Origin: Gilvirhabdus luticola
GTDB taxonomy: Bacteria; Bacteroidota; Bacteroidia; Flavobacteriales; Flavobacteriaceae
NCBI RefSeq assembly: GCF_032583975.1
Contig: NZ_JAWHTF010000001.1
Length of the DNA: 64,000 nucleotides
Strand: one strand, 5' to 3'
A program made the position numbers and the translations under genes. The notes under the pieces were generated by a model, which had not been told where the DNA came from, did no database searches, and saw nothing but the letters and a program-made list of their open reading frames with translations. This document shows, piece by piece, positions 25,509-33,964 of the stretch. The first letter of the stretch is position 1; each line of letters opens with the position of its first letter.

Positions 25509-26087
25509 ATGAAAAATAAAATTAAGCCTTTAGCAATGACAGCCATAATTGCTTTTTCAAGCGTTTCTTATGCAGCTGTGGGCAAAGATGAAAAACAAGT
25601 TAATATAGAAGCGAGTAAGGTGGTTTGGAAGGGTTACAAAGTAACAGGTTCTCATGAAGGAACTATTCAAGTTAAAGAAGGTGAACTAGAATTTGAAGGA
25701 GATACGTTAATTGGAGGTAGCTTTATAATGGATATGACTACTATTGGCTCAACAGATCTGCAAGGAGATTATAAGGGCAAACTAGATGGGCACTTAAAAA
25801 GTGATGATTTCTTTGGAGTTGAGAAATATCCAACAGCTAGTTTAGTTTTTACCGATGTGAAAGCTACTGGGAAAAATTCTTACGAAATAACAGGAGATAT
25901 TACAATTAAAGGCACTACCGAAACCATCACGTTTGATTTGTCAGTCTATGGGAGTAAGGCAAATGCATCTTTAAAAATAGATCGCTCAAAATTTGATGTT
26001 AGATATGGATCAACAAGCTTTTTTGACGGCTTAAAAGACAAAGCAATTTATGACGAATTTGATATAGTAGCAGATTTAGAATTTTAA
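25509..26087 (+). CDS. YceI family periplasmic protein
   Basis: The ATG at 25509 gives a 192-residue protein with a clean signal peptide (KNKIKPLAMTAIIAFSSVSYA). An in-frame TTG 36 bases earlier would spoil it. The mature part is a YceI lipocalin-like barrel: VNIEASKVVWKGYKVTGSHE, GGSFIMDMTTIGSTDLQGDY, HLKSDDFFGVEKYPTASLVF and ITGDITIKGTTETITFDL. Such proteins bind polyisoprenoids (E. coli YceI, Thermus TT1927) and respond to stress. It is preceded by the Crp-family gene with a gap of about 100 bases and followed by a strong terminator. Confidence 0.92.
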   Translation: MKNKIKPLAMTAIIAFSSVSYAAVGKDEKQVNIEASKVVWKGYKVTGSHEGTIQVKEGELEFEGDTLIGGSFIMDMTTIGSTDLQGDYKGKLDGHLKSDDFFGVEKYPTASLVFTDVKATGKNSYEITGDITIKGTTETITFDLSVYGSKANASLKIDRSKFDVRYGSTSFFDGLKDKAIYDEFDIVADLEF

Positions 26088-26116
26088 ATTAATAGCAATA
26101 TAGTTGGTTGGTTATA

Positions 26117-26150
26117 AAAACACCGTTTCAAATTTGAAACGGTGTTTTAT
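26117..26150 (+). terminator. Terminator after the YceI gene
   Basis: A perfect palindrome with arms AAAACACCGTTTCAAA and its complement spans 26117-26148. A/T tracts flank both sides, so it can stop transcription in either direction, here most likely that of the YceI gene. Confidence 0.8.
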
Positions 26151-26194
26151 TTTATTCAAATTGCATTTAAATCAAATTATTACTAAAATTAAAA

Positions 26195-26202
26195 TAACTT
26201 TG
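26195..26202 (+). promoter_or_regulatory. Candidate -7 box of the hutHU operon
   Basis: TAACTTTG matches the Bacteroidota -7 consensus TAnnTTTG and lies 25 bases before the hutH ATG. No clear TTTG box is seen at the -33 distance, which might mean activator-dependent use. Confidence 0.5.
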
Positions 26203-26227
26203 CACACATTTACTTCAGATAATTTTT

Positions 26228-27724
26228 ATGTCAATGTTTAAATATGGAATAGACACACTAACGGTAGACAAGATATTCGAAATAGCAAACCAGAGATTAC
26301 AAGCTGTGATTAGTTCAGAAGCTCAACAAAGGATTAATAGCTGTAGAAATAAAGTCGAAACTATAGCGAATTCAAATAAAGCGGTTTATGGAATTAACAC
26401 AGGATTTGGACCGCTTTGCGATGTGCAAATTACACCAGAAGAAACGAGTAAATTACAAGTTAATTTATTAATTACACATGCAGTAGGTGTGGGCAAACCT
26501 ATAAGTAAAGTATTATCAAAAATCATGATGATTTGCAAAGTTCATGCCTTGTGCCATGGATTTTCAGGCATTAGACTAGAAGTAATACAACGCATTATAT
26601 ATTTTATTGAAAATGATTTAATTCCAGTTGTGCCCGAACAAGGTTCAGTAGGAGCGTCTGGCGATTTAGCACCATTGGCTCATTTGTTTTTACCTTTAAT
26701 AGGAGAAGGCGAGTTTTGGGAAGATGAAAAGATTGTTACAGCTAAAGAGGTTTTAGCAAAGCATAATCTCGAGCCAATACAACTTCAAGCCAAGGAAGGA
26801 CTAGCGCTTATAAATGGCACGCAATTTATTTTAGCACATACAATAACTGGGTTAAAAAAGATGGAATATTTACTGGATTTAGCAGATGTGGCTGGAGCAA
26901 TGAGTATAGAAGGATATCAAGGCAGTGAATCTCCATTTAAAGAGGAGCTACATACTATACGCCCTTTTAAGGGTAACTTAAAAGTCGCCAAAAGAATGCG
27001 ACTGTTGTTTAAAAATTCTCAAAACATTAAATCACATTTAGATTGTGCTCGTGTACAAGATCCTTATTCTATGCGATGTATTCCACAGGTTCATGGAGCA
27101 TCCAGAAATGCATTTTATCATCTAAATAATTTAGCAGAAGTTGAAATGAATTCTGTAACCGACAATCCTATAGTATTGAGTGAAACTGTGGCAATATCAG
27201 GAGGAAATTTTCATGGACAACCATTGGCCATGGCGTTGGATTATGCTTCCATCGCCGCTGCAGAACTTGGTAATATTTCTGATAGAAGAAGTTATTTGTT
27301 AATTGAAGGAAAATATGGTTTACCTCGATTATTAACAGAGTCAGGTGGATTAAATTCAGGATTTATGATTCCTCAATATACAACAGCTGCTTTAGTAACA
27401 GAAAACAAATCCTTGTGTTTTCCTCCATCTGCCGATAGTATCCCTACATCTTTAGGGCAAGAAGACCATGTGTCTATGGGAAGTATTTCAGGGCGAAAGT
27501 TCAATCAAATATTGGAAAACCTTGAAAAAATATTAGCCATAGAATTAATGTATGCCACCCAAGCATTAGACTTTAGAAGGCCTAACAGATTTTCAGATAT
27601 TATAGAGAAAAATTATGTGCTAATTAGAGAAAAGGTTGACAAACTGGAAGAAGATAGAATGTTAAAAGAGGATATCAATTACATGATCCAATTAGTCAAA
27701 AATCAAAAGTTGATTGTAAAATAA
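26228..27724 (+). CDS. hutH: Histidine ammonia-lyase
   Basis: The 498-residue enzyme removes ammonia from histidine to give urocanate, the first step of histidine breakdown. The prosthetic MIO group forms from Ala143-Ser144-Gly145 in GSVGASGDLAPL. Other hallmarks are the active-site Tyr54 in YGINTGFGPL, the RVQDPYSMRCIPQVHGA region near 276-292 and NSVTDNPI near 309. Length is normal. Translation begins at ATG 26228, or at an equally possible ATG two codons later. hutU follows after 6 bases, so the two form an operon; hutI and hutG are not in the window. Confidence 0.96.
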   Translation: MSMFKYGIDTLTVDKIFEIANQRLQAVISSEAQQRINSCRNKVETIANSNKAVYGINTGFGPLCDVQITPEETSKLQVNLLITHAVGVGKPISKVLSKIMMICKVHALCHGFSGIRLEVIQRIIYFIENDLIPVVPEQGSVGASGDLAPLAHLFLPLIGEGEFWEDEKIVTAKEVLAKHNLEPIQLQAKEGLALINGTQFILAHTITGLKKMEYLLDLADVAGAMSIEGYQGSESPFKEELHTIRPFKGNLKVAKRMRLLFKNSQNIKSHLDCARVQDPYSMRCIPQVHGASRNAFYHLNNLAEVEMNSVTDNPIVLSETVAISGGNFHGQPLAMALDYASIAAAELGNISDRRSYLLIEGKYGLPRLLTESGGLNSGFMIPQYTTAALVTENKSLCFPPSADSIPTSLGQEDHVSMGSISGRKFNQILENLEKILAIELMYATQALDFRRPNRFSDIIEKNYVLIREKVDKLEEDRMLKEDINYMIQLVKNQKLIVK

Positions 27725-27730
27725 TAATTA

Positions 27731-29737
27731 ATGATGACTTTTCAAGAACAAATACTTCAAGGAATACCGATAGACTTGCCTATAAAAAAACCTTATCCTA
27801 AAGATGTAAATAGAGCACCCAAACGAAAAGACATATTATCTATTGAAGAAAAAAAATTGGCGGTTAGGAATGCATTACGCTATTTTCCAAAAATCTGGCA
27901 TCAAGAATTGACTAAAGAATTTGCTGAAGAATTAAAAGAATATGGTAGAATTTATATGCATAGATTCAAGCCAGATTATAAAATCTATGCAAGACCAATT
28001 TCTGAATATCCTGCTAAATCAATTCAAGCAGGAGCAATTATGGTAATGATTCAAAACAATTTAGATCCTGCAGTTGCTCAACACCCTGAAGAATTAATTA
28101 CCTATGGAGGTAATGGCGCTGTATTTCAAAATTGGGCACAGTATCTTTTAACTATGCAATATTTAGCCATCATGACAGATGATCAAACATTGCACATGTA
28201 TTCTGGTCATCCAATGGGGTTATTTCCTTCGTCAAAAAATGCACCACGAGTTGTTATTACTAATGGCATGATGATTCCTAATTATTCTAGACCAGATGAT
28301 TGGGAGAAATTTAATGCGCTTGGTGTTTCTCAATATGGACAAATGACGGCAGGGTCGTTCATGTATATTGGGCCACAAGGAATTGTTCATGGCACAACTA
28401 TTACCGTTATGAATGCATTCCGTAAAATTTTGCCCAAAGAAGATAATCCAAACGGAAAAATATTCTTAACAGCTGGTTTAGGAGGCATGAGTGGAGCACA
28501 ACCCAAAGCAGGAAATATCGCTGGATGTATTACTGTAGCTGCCGAAATAAACCCTAAAGCCGCGACCAAACGGTTCGAACAAGGCTGGGTTGATGTACTT
28601 ATTGATGATATGGAGGAACTGATTACTCGGGTAAAACAAGCACAATCTAACAATGGGATAGTCTCCATTGCATATATTGGGAATGTAGTTGATGTTTGGG
28701 AGCGTTTTGATGATGAAGATATTTTTATACATGTAGGTTCTGATCAAACCTCATTACATATTCCATGGACAGGCGGTTATTATCCAGTTGGTATTTCGTA
28801 TGAAGAATCTAATAGGTTGATTCGTGAAGAACCAGAGGTTTTTAAAGAAAAAGTTCAAGAGTCATTGCGGCGTCATGCTGAAGCTATAAATAAGCATGTC
28901 GCTAAAGGCACATATTTTTTTGATTACGGAAACGCCTTTTTATTGGAAGCGTCAAGAGCTGGAGCTGATATTATGGCAGAAAACAATATTGATTTCAGAT
29001 ATCCATCTTATGTACAAGATATTTTAGGACCAATGTGTTTTGATTATGGCTTTGGGCCTTTTAGATGGGTTTGTACTTCAGGTAAATCTGGAGATTTAGA
29101 TAAAACAGATGATATCGCGGCGATTGTTCTTCAAGAAATCATGGAAAATTCACCCGAAGAAATTCAACTTCAAATGCAAGACAATATTACTTGGATAAAA
29201 GATGCGAAAAAAAACAAAATGGTTGTTGGTTCACAAGCGCGAATTTTATATGCTGATGCAGAAGGACGAATTAAAATAGCACAAGCCTTTAATGATGCCA
29301 TTGCAAAGGGTGAAATTGGACCGGTTGTTTTAGGTAGAGATCACCACGATGTTAGTGGGACAGATTCACCTTTCAGAGAAACTTCAAATATTTATGATGG
29401 AAGTAAATACACTTCAGATATGGCTATTCACAATGTTATAGGCGATAGTTTTAGAGGAGCCACGTGGGTTTCTATTCACAATGGCGGCGGAGTTGGTTGG
29501 GGCGAAGTCATTAATGGTGGTTTTGGATTGTTACTAGATGGTACAGAGGAATCGGAAAACCGGTTAAAAAGCATGTTGTTTTATGATGTAAATAATGGAA
29601 TTGCAAGAAGGAGCTGGGCAAGGAATGAAGAAGCTATTTTTGCAATTAAACGAGAGATGTACCGCACACCAGAGTTAATGGTCACCTTACCCAATTTAGT
29701 CGAAGACATTCTTTTAGACAATCTTTTTAAACAATAG
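27731..29737 (+). CDS. hutU: Urocanate hydratase, long form
   Basis: The 668-residue protein converts urocanate to 4-imidazolone-5-propionate using tightly bound NAD+. Recognisable parts are ITYGGNGAVFQNWAQY (about 124-139), MYSGHPMGLFP, TAGLGGMSGAQPKAG (about 247-261, NAD binding) and the C-terminal RDHHDVSGTDSPFRET and NGGGVGWGEVINGGFG. It is about 100 residues longer than Pseudomonas HutU (about 555) and near the size of the animal enzyme, the common form in Bacteroidota. It overlaps no other gene and follows hutH by 6 bases. No convincing terminator follows it. Confidence 0.96.
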   Translation: MMTFQEQILQGIPIDLPIKKPYPKDVNRAPKRKDILSIEEKKLAVRNALRYFPKIWHQELTKEFAEELKEYGRIYMHRFKPDYKIYARPISEYPAKSIQAGAIMVMIQNNLDPAVAQHPEELITYGGNGAVFQNWAQYLLTMQYLAIMTDDQTLHMYSGHPMGLFPSSKNAPRVVITNGMMIPNYSRPDDWEKFNALGVSQYGQMTAGSFMYIGPQGIVHGTTITVMNAFRKILPKEDNPNGKIFLTAGLGGMSGAQPKAGNIAGCITVAAEINPKAATKRFEQGWVDVLIDDMEELITRVKQAQSNNGIVSIAYIGNVVDVWERFDDEDIFIHVGSDQTSLHIPWTGGYYPVGISYEESNRLIREEPEVFKEKVQESLRRHAEAINKHVAKGTYFFDYGNAFLLEASRAGADIMAENNIDFRYPSYVQDILGPMCFDYGFGPFRWVCTSGKSGDLDKTDDIAAIVLQEIMENSPEEIQLQMQDNITWIKDAKKNKMVVGSQARILYADAEGRIKIAQAFNDAIAKGEIGPVVLGRDHHDVSGTDSPFRETSNIYDGSKYTSDMAIHNVIGDSFRGATWVSIHNGGGVGWGEVINGGFGLLLDGTEESENRLKSMLFYDVNNGIARRSWARNEEAIFAIKREMYRTPELMVTLPNLVEDILLDNLFKQ

Positions 29738-30028
29738 TCAGTAATTACAAACAATGAAACTTGTTGTCTAAAAATATAGTAACGTAATTATGTTTTAAAA
29801 ACTTATATCAATTAAAATTATTTTATATTTGCCGTAATCATGAAAATATGAGGGATTATTTTTCATAAGAACATACTTTTTGCACCAAATTGGCGTTAGT
29901 TTAATGTAAAAAGTAAAAATAAATTAATAGCACTTTATCGATTTTTTTTGCGTTTTATAGATTTTTTTTTCTTTAAAATGCGGATTTTAATTTTGTTAAA
30001 TCGCTTTATTTTATACATTTACACCAGA
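29738..30028. other. 290-base intergenic region with two candidate promoters and a hairpin
   Basis: No credible coding frame is present. A TATATTTG box stands at 29824-29831; about 8 bases downstream an imperfect hairpin (ATGAAAATA at 29840-29848 with TATTTTTCAT at 29857-29866) would form at the RNA's 5' end. T-runs follow at about 29940 and 29962. A second element, TTTG followed 18 bases later by TACATTTA (30014-30021), would start a transcript almost at the ATG of the next gene. Confidence 0.4.
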
Positions 30029-30232
30029 ATGATATTACAAAACAAAAGAATATTTGCCTCAATCTTATTTGTTTTAATAAGTTTTGTATGTGTAGCGCAG
30101 GGTGGTGACCCACCACCACCTACACCACCACCGCCACCAGGTCTTTCTGTTGATGGTGGTATTTTTGTTTTACTCTTGTTAGGAATTTGTTATGGAATTA
30201 AAAAAGTATTAGACTTTAGGTCTAAAGCTTAA
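30029..30232 (+). CDS. Small secreted protein with PID-CTERM sorting signal
   Basis: From ATG 30029 the product is 67 residues: a signal peptide (about 1-24, RIFASILFVLISFVCVAQ), a spacer GGDPPPPTPPPPPG that is almost all proline, then VDGGIFVLLLLGICYGIKK and a basic tail VLDFRSKA. The end matches the Bacteroidota PID-CTERM pattern: a P/S-x-DGG motif, a hydrophobic helix and YGIKK. This signal is used by the exosortase of this phylum. There is almost no cargo between the two signals. A longer frame open from 29948 would add 27 residues and bury the signal peptide, so I reject it. The 3' end overlaps ribE by 11 bases on the other strand. Confidence 0.8.
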   Translation: MILQNKRIFASILFVLISFVCVAQGGDPPPPTPPPPPGLSVDGGIFVLLLLGICYGIKKVLDFRSKA

Positions 30233-30821
30233 TCTGATTCAATTCCAACAAACGCTTAACATATTTTCCTACAACATCAAATTCAAGATTTACTTCAGAA
30301 CCAATTGACAAGCTGTTAAAGTTGGTATTCTGAAATGTATACGGAATTATTGCAACACCAAAGGCATTTAAACTTGAATTTATAACTGTTAAGCTCACAC
30401 CATTAATTGTAATTGAGCCTTTTTCAATTGTAATATTATTTGTGCCAGTGTCGTATTCAAAATCAAATATCCAGCTTCCATTGCTTTCTTTTCTCCCCAT
30501 ACATACAGCCGTTTGATCTACATGGCCCTGTACAATATGTCCGTCTAAACGATCGCCAAGCCTCATCGCTCTTTCTAAATTAACAATATCACCAATCTGT
30601 AATTTATCAAGATTAGTTTTCTTTAAAGTTTCATTAATTGCTGTAACTGTGTAAACATTATCATTTACATCAACAACAGTAAGACACACTCCATTATGAG
30701 AAACACTTTGATCTATCTTAAGGTCACTAGTAATATCACTTTTAATAGATATATGAAGATTATCCGATTCTTTATTAAGATGAACAACTTTTCCTAAACT
30801 TTCAATTATTCCTGTAAACAT
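30222..30821 (-). CDS. ribE: Riboflavin synthase, alpha subunit
   Basis: The 199-residue enzyme dismutates two 6,7-dimethyl-8-ribityllumazine molecules to riboflavin. The start MFTGIIESLGKV is the family signature. The two internally repeated barrels are visible: SVSHNGVCLTVVDV (about 40-53) in the first and KGSITINGVSLTVI (about 134-147) in the second. The GHIVQGHVDQTAVC segment at about 94-107 is the typical junction. Length and domain order are normal. A TAATTTTG box sits about 36 bases upstream of the ATG, back to back with the pdxA box on the other strand. Other riboflavin genes are absent from the window. Confidence 0.96.
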   Translation of the reverse strand: MFTGIIESLGKVVHLNKESDNLHISIKSDITSDLKIDQSVSHNGVCLTVVDVNDNVYTVTAINETLKKTNLDKLQIGDIVNLERAMRLGDRLDGHIVQGHVDQTAVCMGRKESNGSWIFDFEYDTGTNNITIEKGSITINGVSLTVINSSLNAFGVAIIPYTFQNTNFNSLSIGSEVNLEFDVVGKYVKRLLELNQIKL

Positions 30822-30842
30822 GCTTCAATCTGTTTATTTGGT

Positions 30843-30864
30843 TAAATTTGCAGAGTCAAAATTA
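30843..30864. promoter_or_regulatory. Face-to-face -7 boxes for pdxA (+) and ribE (-)
   Basis: TAAATTTG at 30843-30850 points toward pdxA and TAATTTTG, read on the minus strand at 30857-30864, points toward ribE. They lie only 6 bases apart, so the two start sites would overlap and polymerase could not occupy both. Recognition is by match to TAnnTTTG. Confidence 0.5.
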
Positions 30865-30886
30865 CAAACAAATCACATTAGTTTAA

Positions 30887-31909
30887 ATGAAGAATCAAGA
30901 AAATATTAAAGTTGGCATATCTATTGGGGATTTGAATGGCATAGGAGGAGAGATTATTTTAAAAACCTTTGAAGACCAAAGAATTTTAGATTTCTGTACA
31001 CCAATTTTATTTGCTTCTATTAAAGCAGCTTCATTTTTAAAAAAACATTTCGATTCAGAAATTGCCTTTAATAGCATCAACGATATTAATAGGGTGATAT
31101 TTGGTAAATTTAATGTTTTTAATGTTTGGTCTCAAGATGTAAAAATAGAATTTGGCAAAGAAGACACTAAAATAGGCGAATATGCAGTCAGATCTCTTGA
31201 AAGCGCAACTAAAGCTTTAAAAAATGATGATATCGATGTTTTGGTTACTGCACCAATAAACAAACACAATATACAATCAAACAAGTTTAATTTCCCAGGA
31301 CACACTGATTATTTGGCTCAACAATTAGAAGGGCAAAGCCTCATGTTTATGGTCACAGATTTTTTAAGAGTAGGACTATTAACCGATCATGTGCCAGTAA
31401 AAGAAGTTTCAAAGCATATAAGTAAGGCTTTAATTGAGGAAAAAATCAACACAATATACACCTCTTTACAAAAGGATTTTAGAATTAACAGGCCTAAAAT
31501 AGCTGTGTTAGGAATTAATCCTCATACGGGAGACAATGGTGTTATTGGCAATGAGGATGACGAAATTATGAAACCGACATTAAAATCTATTAAAGAAAGC
31601 GGCAAATTAGTTTTTGGTCCATATGCGGCAGATAGTTTTTTTGGATCAGACAATTTTAAAAACTTTGATGCTATTATTGCATCATACCATGATCAAGGGC
31701 TCATTCCTTTTAAAACTTTATCATTTGGCAAAGGCGTAAACTTTACAGCTGGCTTAAATAAAATAAGAACGTCTCCAGACCACGGAACAGCTTACGACAT
31801 TGCTGGTAAAGGAGTAGCAGACGCCAATTCTTTTAAGGAAGCCGTATTTGCTGCAATCCAAATATTTAAAAACAGAAAAGAGTTTGAAGAGCTAAAAAAT
31901 AATGCTTAA
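30887..31909 (+). CDS. pdxA: 4-hydroxythreonine-4-phosphate dehydrogenase
   Basis: The 340-residue enzyme oxidises and decarboxylates 4-phosphohydroxythreonine in vitamin B6 synthesis. Metal ligands are seen in GHTDYLAQ (His about 138), the segment LLTDHVPVKEV, and ASYHDQGLIPFK (His about 267), with NPHTGDNG near 210 and TSPDHGTAYDIAG near 292 completing the active site. The N-terminal KVGISIGDLNGIGGEI is the usual first strand and loop. Length is normal (about 330-350). It is divergent from ribE and followed by the DUF177-rpmF genes, with its own gap of about 90 bases. Confidence 0.96.
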   Translation: MKNQENIKVGISIGDLNGIGGEIILKTFEDQRILDFCTPILFASIKAASFLKKHFDSEIAFNSINDINRVIFGKFNVFNVWSQDVKIEFGKEDTKIGEYAVRSLESATKALKNDDIDVLVTAPINKHNIQSNKFNFPGHTDYLAQQLEGQSLMFMVTDFLRVGLLTDHVPVKEVSKHISKALIEEKINTIYTSLQKDFRINRPKIAVLGINPHTGDNGVIGNEDDEIMKPTLKSIKESGKLVFGPYAADSFFGSDNFKNFDAIIASYHDQGLIPFKTLSFGKGVNFTAGLNKIRTSPDHGTAYDIAGKGVADANSFKEAVFAAIQIFKNRKEFEELKNNA

Positions 31910-31971
31910 GTGACAAAAATTGTTATAAACAAAAAAATGTTTATAAGTACTTATGCCTTAAGAAAAATTTA

Positions 31972-31979
31972 TATATTTG
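31972..31979 (+). promoter_or_regulatory. Candidate -7 box of the DUF177-rpmF-fabH transcript
   Basis: TATATTTG, followed by GCACCC, matches the Bacteroidota -7 consensus and the sequence context common before ribosomal genes. It lies 22 bases before the ATG at 32002. No clear -33 box is seen. Confidence 0.55.
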
Positions 31980-32001
31980 CACCCTCAAAATAGATGTGGT
32001 A

Positions 32002-32541
32002 ATGAAGCGATTGAAAGAATTCACGATTCCATTTGTAGGATTAAAATTAGGGAAACATCTTTTTGAGTACAAAATAGGACAAAAGTTCTTTGAACATTAT
32101 GAGTACGAAGAGTATAATGATGCAGAGGTTTTAGTATCAGTTGCTTTAGAAAAGAAAACAACATTATTAGAATTGCATTTTAATATTTCAGGACATGTAA
32201 ATATTAATTGCGATTTAATTAACGAACCTTTCAATCAAGAAATTCGAAACGAATTTGACCTTGTTGTTAAATTTGGAAATGAATATAATGACGAAAACAT
32301 AGATATTCTTGTTATTCCACATGGCGAATACGAAATTAACATTCAACAATATGTGTATGAATTGATTGTTTTAGCGGTACCACCAAAGAGAATTCACCCA
32401 GGAGTAAAAGATGGATCTTTAAATTCAGACATACTCAAAAGATTAGAAGAATTAAGTCCTTCAAAGAAAGAAAGCAAGAAAGACGATTACAAAATAGATC
32501 CTCGATGGGATTCATTAAAAAAACTATTAACGGATAAATAA
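32002..32541 (+). CDS. DUF177/YceD family protein
   Basis: From ATG 32002 the product is 179 residues; an in-frame GTG two codons earlier is possible but unneeded. The family is recognised by its position before rpmF, found across most bacteria, and by features such as CDLINEPFNQEI in the first half, LVVKFG, and the basic end DPRWDSLKKLL. YceD is linked in E. coli and plants to 23S rRNA accumulation. The usual CxR/CxxC cysteines are reduced here to a single CDLI cysteine. rpmF begins 8 bases downstream. Confidence 0.85.
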   Translation: MKRLKEFTIPFVGLKLGKHLFEYKIGQKFFEHYEYEEYNDAEVLVSVALEKKTTLLELHFNISGHVNINCDLINEPFNQEIRNEFDLVVKFGNEYNDENIDILVIPHGEYEINIQQYVYELIVLAVPPKRIHPGVKDGSLNSDILKRLEELSPSKKESKKDDYKIDPRWDSLKKLLTDK

Positions 32542-32549
32542 TATAAAAA

Positions 32550-32750
32550 ATGGCACATCCAAAAAGAAAAATCTCTAGAACAAGAAGAGATAAAAGAAGA
32601 ACACATTATAAAGCAACTGCGCCACAAATTGCTACTTGTCCAACAACAGGAGAAGCTCATTTATATCATAGAGCTCATTGGTTTGAAGGGAAGTTATATT
32701 ACAGAGGACAAGTTCTAGTTGACAATACAGAAGTAGAAAATGTAGCATAA
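32550..32750 (+). CDS. rpmF: 50S ribosomal protein L32
   Basis: The 66-residue basic protein opens with MAHPKRKISRTRRDKRRTH, the L32 signature. The zinc-ribbon cysteines of many L32 proteins are mostly missing; one remains in IATCPTTGE and none in the C-terminal half (HRAHWFEGKLYYRGQ), the cysteine-poor type. It follows the DUF177 gene closely and is followed by a strong terminator, so the downstream fabH likely depends on read-through or its own promoter. The DUF177-rpmF-fabH order is widely conserved. Confidence 0.97.
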   Translation: MAHPKRKISRTRRDKRRTHYKATAPQIATCPTTGEAHLYHRAHWFEGKLYYRGQVLVDNTEVENVA

Positions 32751-32770
32751 AAATTATGCGATTATTAAAT

Positions 32771-32797
32771 AAACGCTCACTAGTGAGCGTTTTTTTT
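32771..32797 (+). terminator. Terminator after rpmF
   Basis: AACGCTCACTAGTGAGCGTT (32772-32791) is a perfect 20-base palindrome followed by a run of T residues. It separates rpmF from fabH. Confidence 0.85.
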
Positions 32798-32929
32798 ATG
32801 ATAAATTTTTCTATAACATAAAAACAACTTAATTTGCATTAAATTAGACCAAAATTTAAAAATTTTAATCAAAATCACGTTTTTTTTTGTTAATTTTTGT
32901 CGTTTTTGGTTGAATTAACATAATAGTGT

Positions 32930-33925
32930 ATGAGTAAAATCTCAGCGGCAATTACAGCTGTAGGTGCTTATGTTCCAGAATATGTGCTAACCAATCAGAT
33001 ACTTGAAACTATGGTTGACACAAATGATGAATGGATTACTACACGAACCGGAATTAAAGAAAGAAGGATTCTTAAAGAAGCAGGAAAAGGAACTTCCTAT
33101 TTAGCAATCAACGCAGCCAAAGACCTTATTAATAAGACAAAACTAGATCCCAAAGAAATTGATTTAGTTATTGTTGCCACCGCATCACCAGATATGAAAG
33201 CGGCTTCAACAGCTGCATATACTGCTACAGAAATAGGAGCAGTAAATGCCTTTTCATTCGATTTAGAAGCGGCTTGTTCAAGTTTTCTATTCGGAATGTC
33301 AACAGTAGCGAGCTACATTGAATCTGGTAGATACAAAAAAATATTACTTATAGGAGCAGACAAAAATTCGTCATTTATAAATTATAAAGACAGAGCTACT
33401 TGCATCATCTTTGGTGATGGTGCTGGAGCGGTTTTATTTGAGCCAAATCATGAAGGTCTTGGCTTACAAGATGAATATTTACGGAGTGACGGTTCTGGCA
33501 GAGAGTTTTTACAAGCAACTTTTGGGGGTTCATCTTACCCTTCTACTCCAGAAGCGATTACTGAAGGAAAACATTATGTCTATCAAGATGGAAAAACGGT
33601 TTTTAAAAATGCTGTTTTCAATATGGCAGATGTGGCTGAAAAAATAATGAAGCGCAATAACTTAACCAACAATGATGTTGCTTGGCTAGTTGCACATCAA
33701 GCAAATAAACGCATCATTGATGCTACTGCAAGCAGAATGAATCTGGAAGAAGAAAAGGTTATGATGAATATTCAAAAATATGGAAACACAACGTCTGCAA
33801 CCTTACCACTTCTATTAAATGATTACGAAACACAACTCAAAAAAGGAGATAATTTAATTTTTGCTGCTTTTGGAGGTGGTTTCACTTGGGGCTCAATATA
33901 TTTAACATGGGCTTATAACTCTTAA
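32930..33925 (+). CDS. fabH: 3-oxoacyl-ACP synthase III
   Basis: The 331-residue enzyme condenses acetyl-CoA with malonyl-ACP to start fatty-acid synthesis. The catalytic triad is complete: Cys116 in AACSSFLFG, His256 in VAHQANKRI and Asn286 in YGNTTSA. The fold's opening ITAVGAYVPEYVLTN and TNDEWITTRTGI are characteristic. It follows the rpmF terminator with a 180-base gap that is very T-rich before the ATG. accB starts about 40 bases downstream, so fabH-accB-accC probably share a transcript and together supply malonyl-CoA and its first use. Confidence 0.97.
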   Translation: MSKISAAITAVGAYVPEYVLTNQILETMVDTNDEWITTRTGIKERRILKEAGKGTSYLAINAAKDLINKTKLDPKEIDLVIVATASPDMKAASTAAYTATEIGAVNAFSFDLEAACSSFLFGMSTVASYIESGRYKKILLIGADKNSSFINYKDRATCIIFGDGAGAVLFEPNHEGLGLQDEYLRSDGSGREFLQATFGGSSYPSTPEAITEGKHYVYQDGKTVFKNAVFNMADVAEKIMKRNNLTNNDVAWLVAHQANKRIIDATASRMNLEEEKVMMNIQKYGNTTSATLPLLLNDYETQLKKGDNLIFAAFGGGFTWGSIYLTWAYNS

Positions 33926-33964
33926 AACTAAACTAACTAAGAATTAATTTAATATTTAATTATT

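Noticed and set aside
28387..28747. Two minus-strand frames of about 90 codons inside hutU
   Set aside because: Both are shadows of the long conserved hutU frame.
29948..30028. Upstream extension of the PID-CTERM gene
   Set aside because: It would place 27 residues before a clean signal peptide and starts in a T-rich region, so ATG 30029 is preferred.
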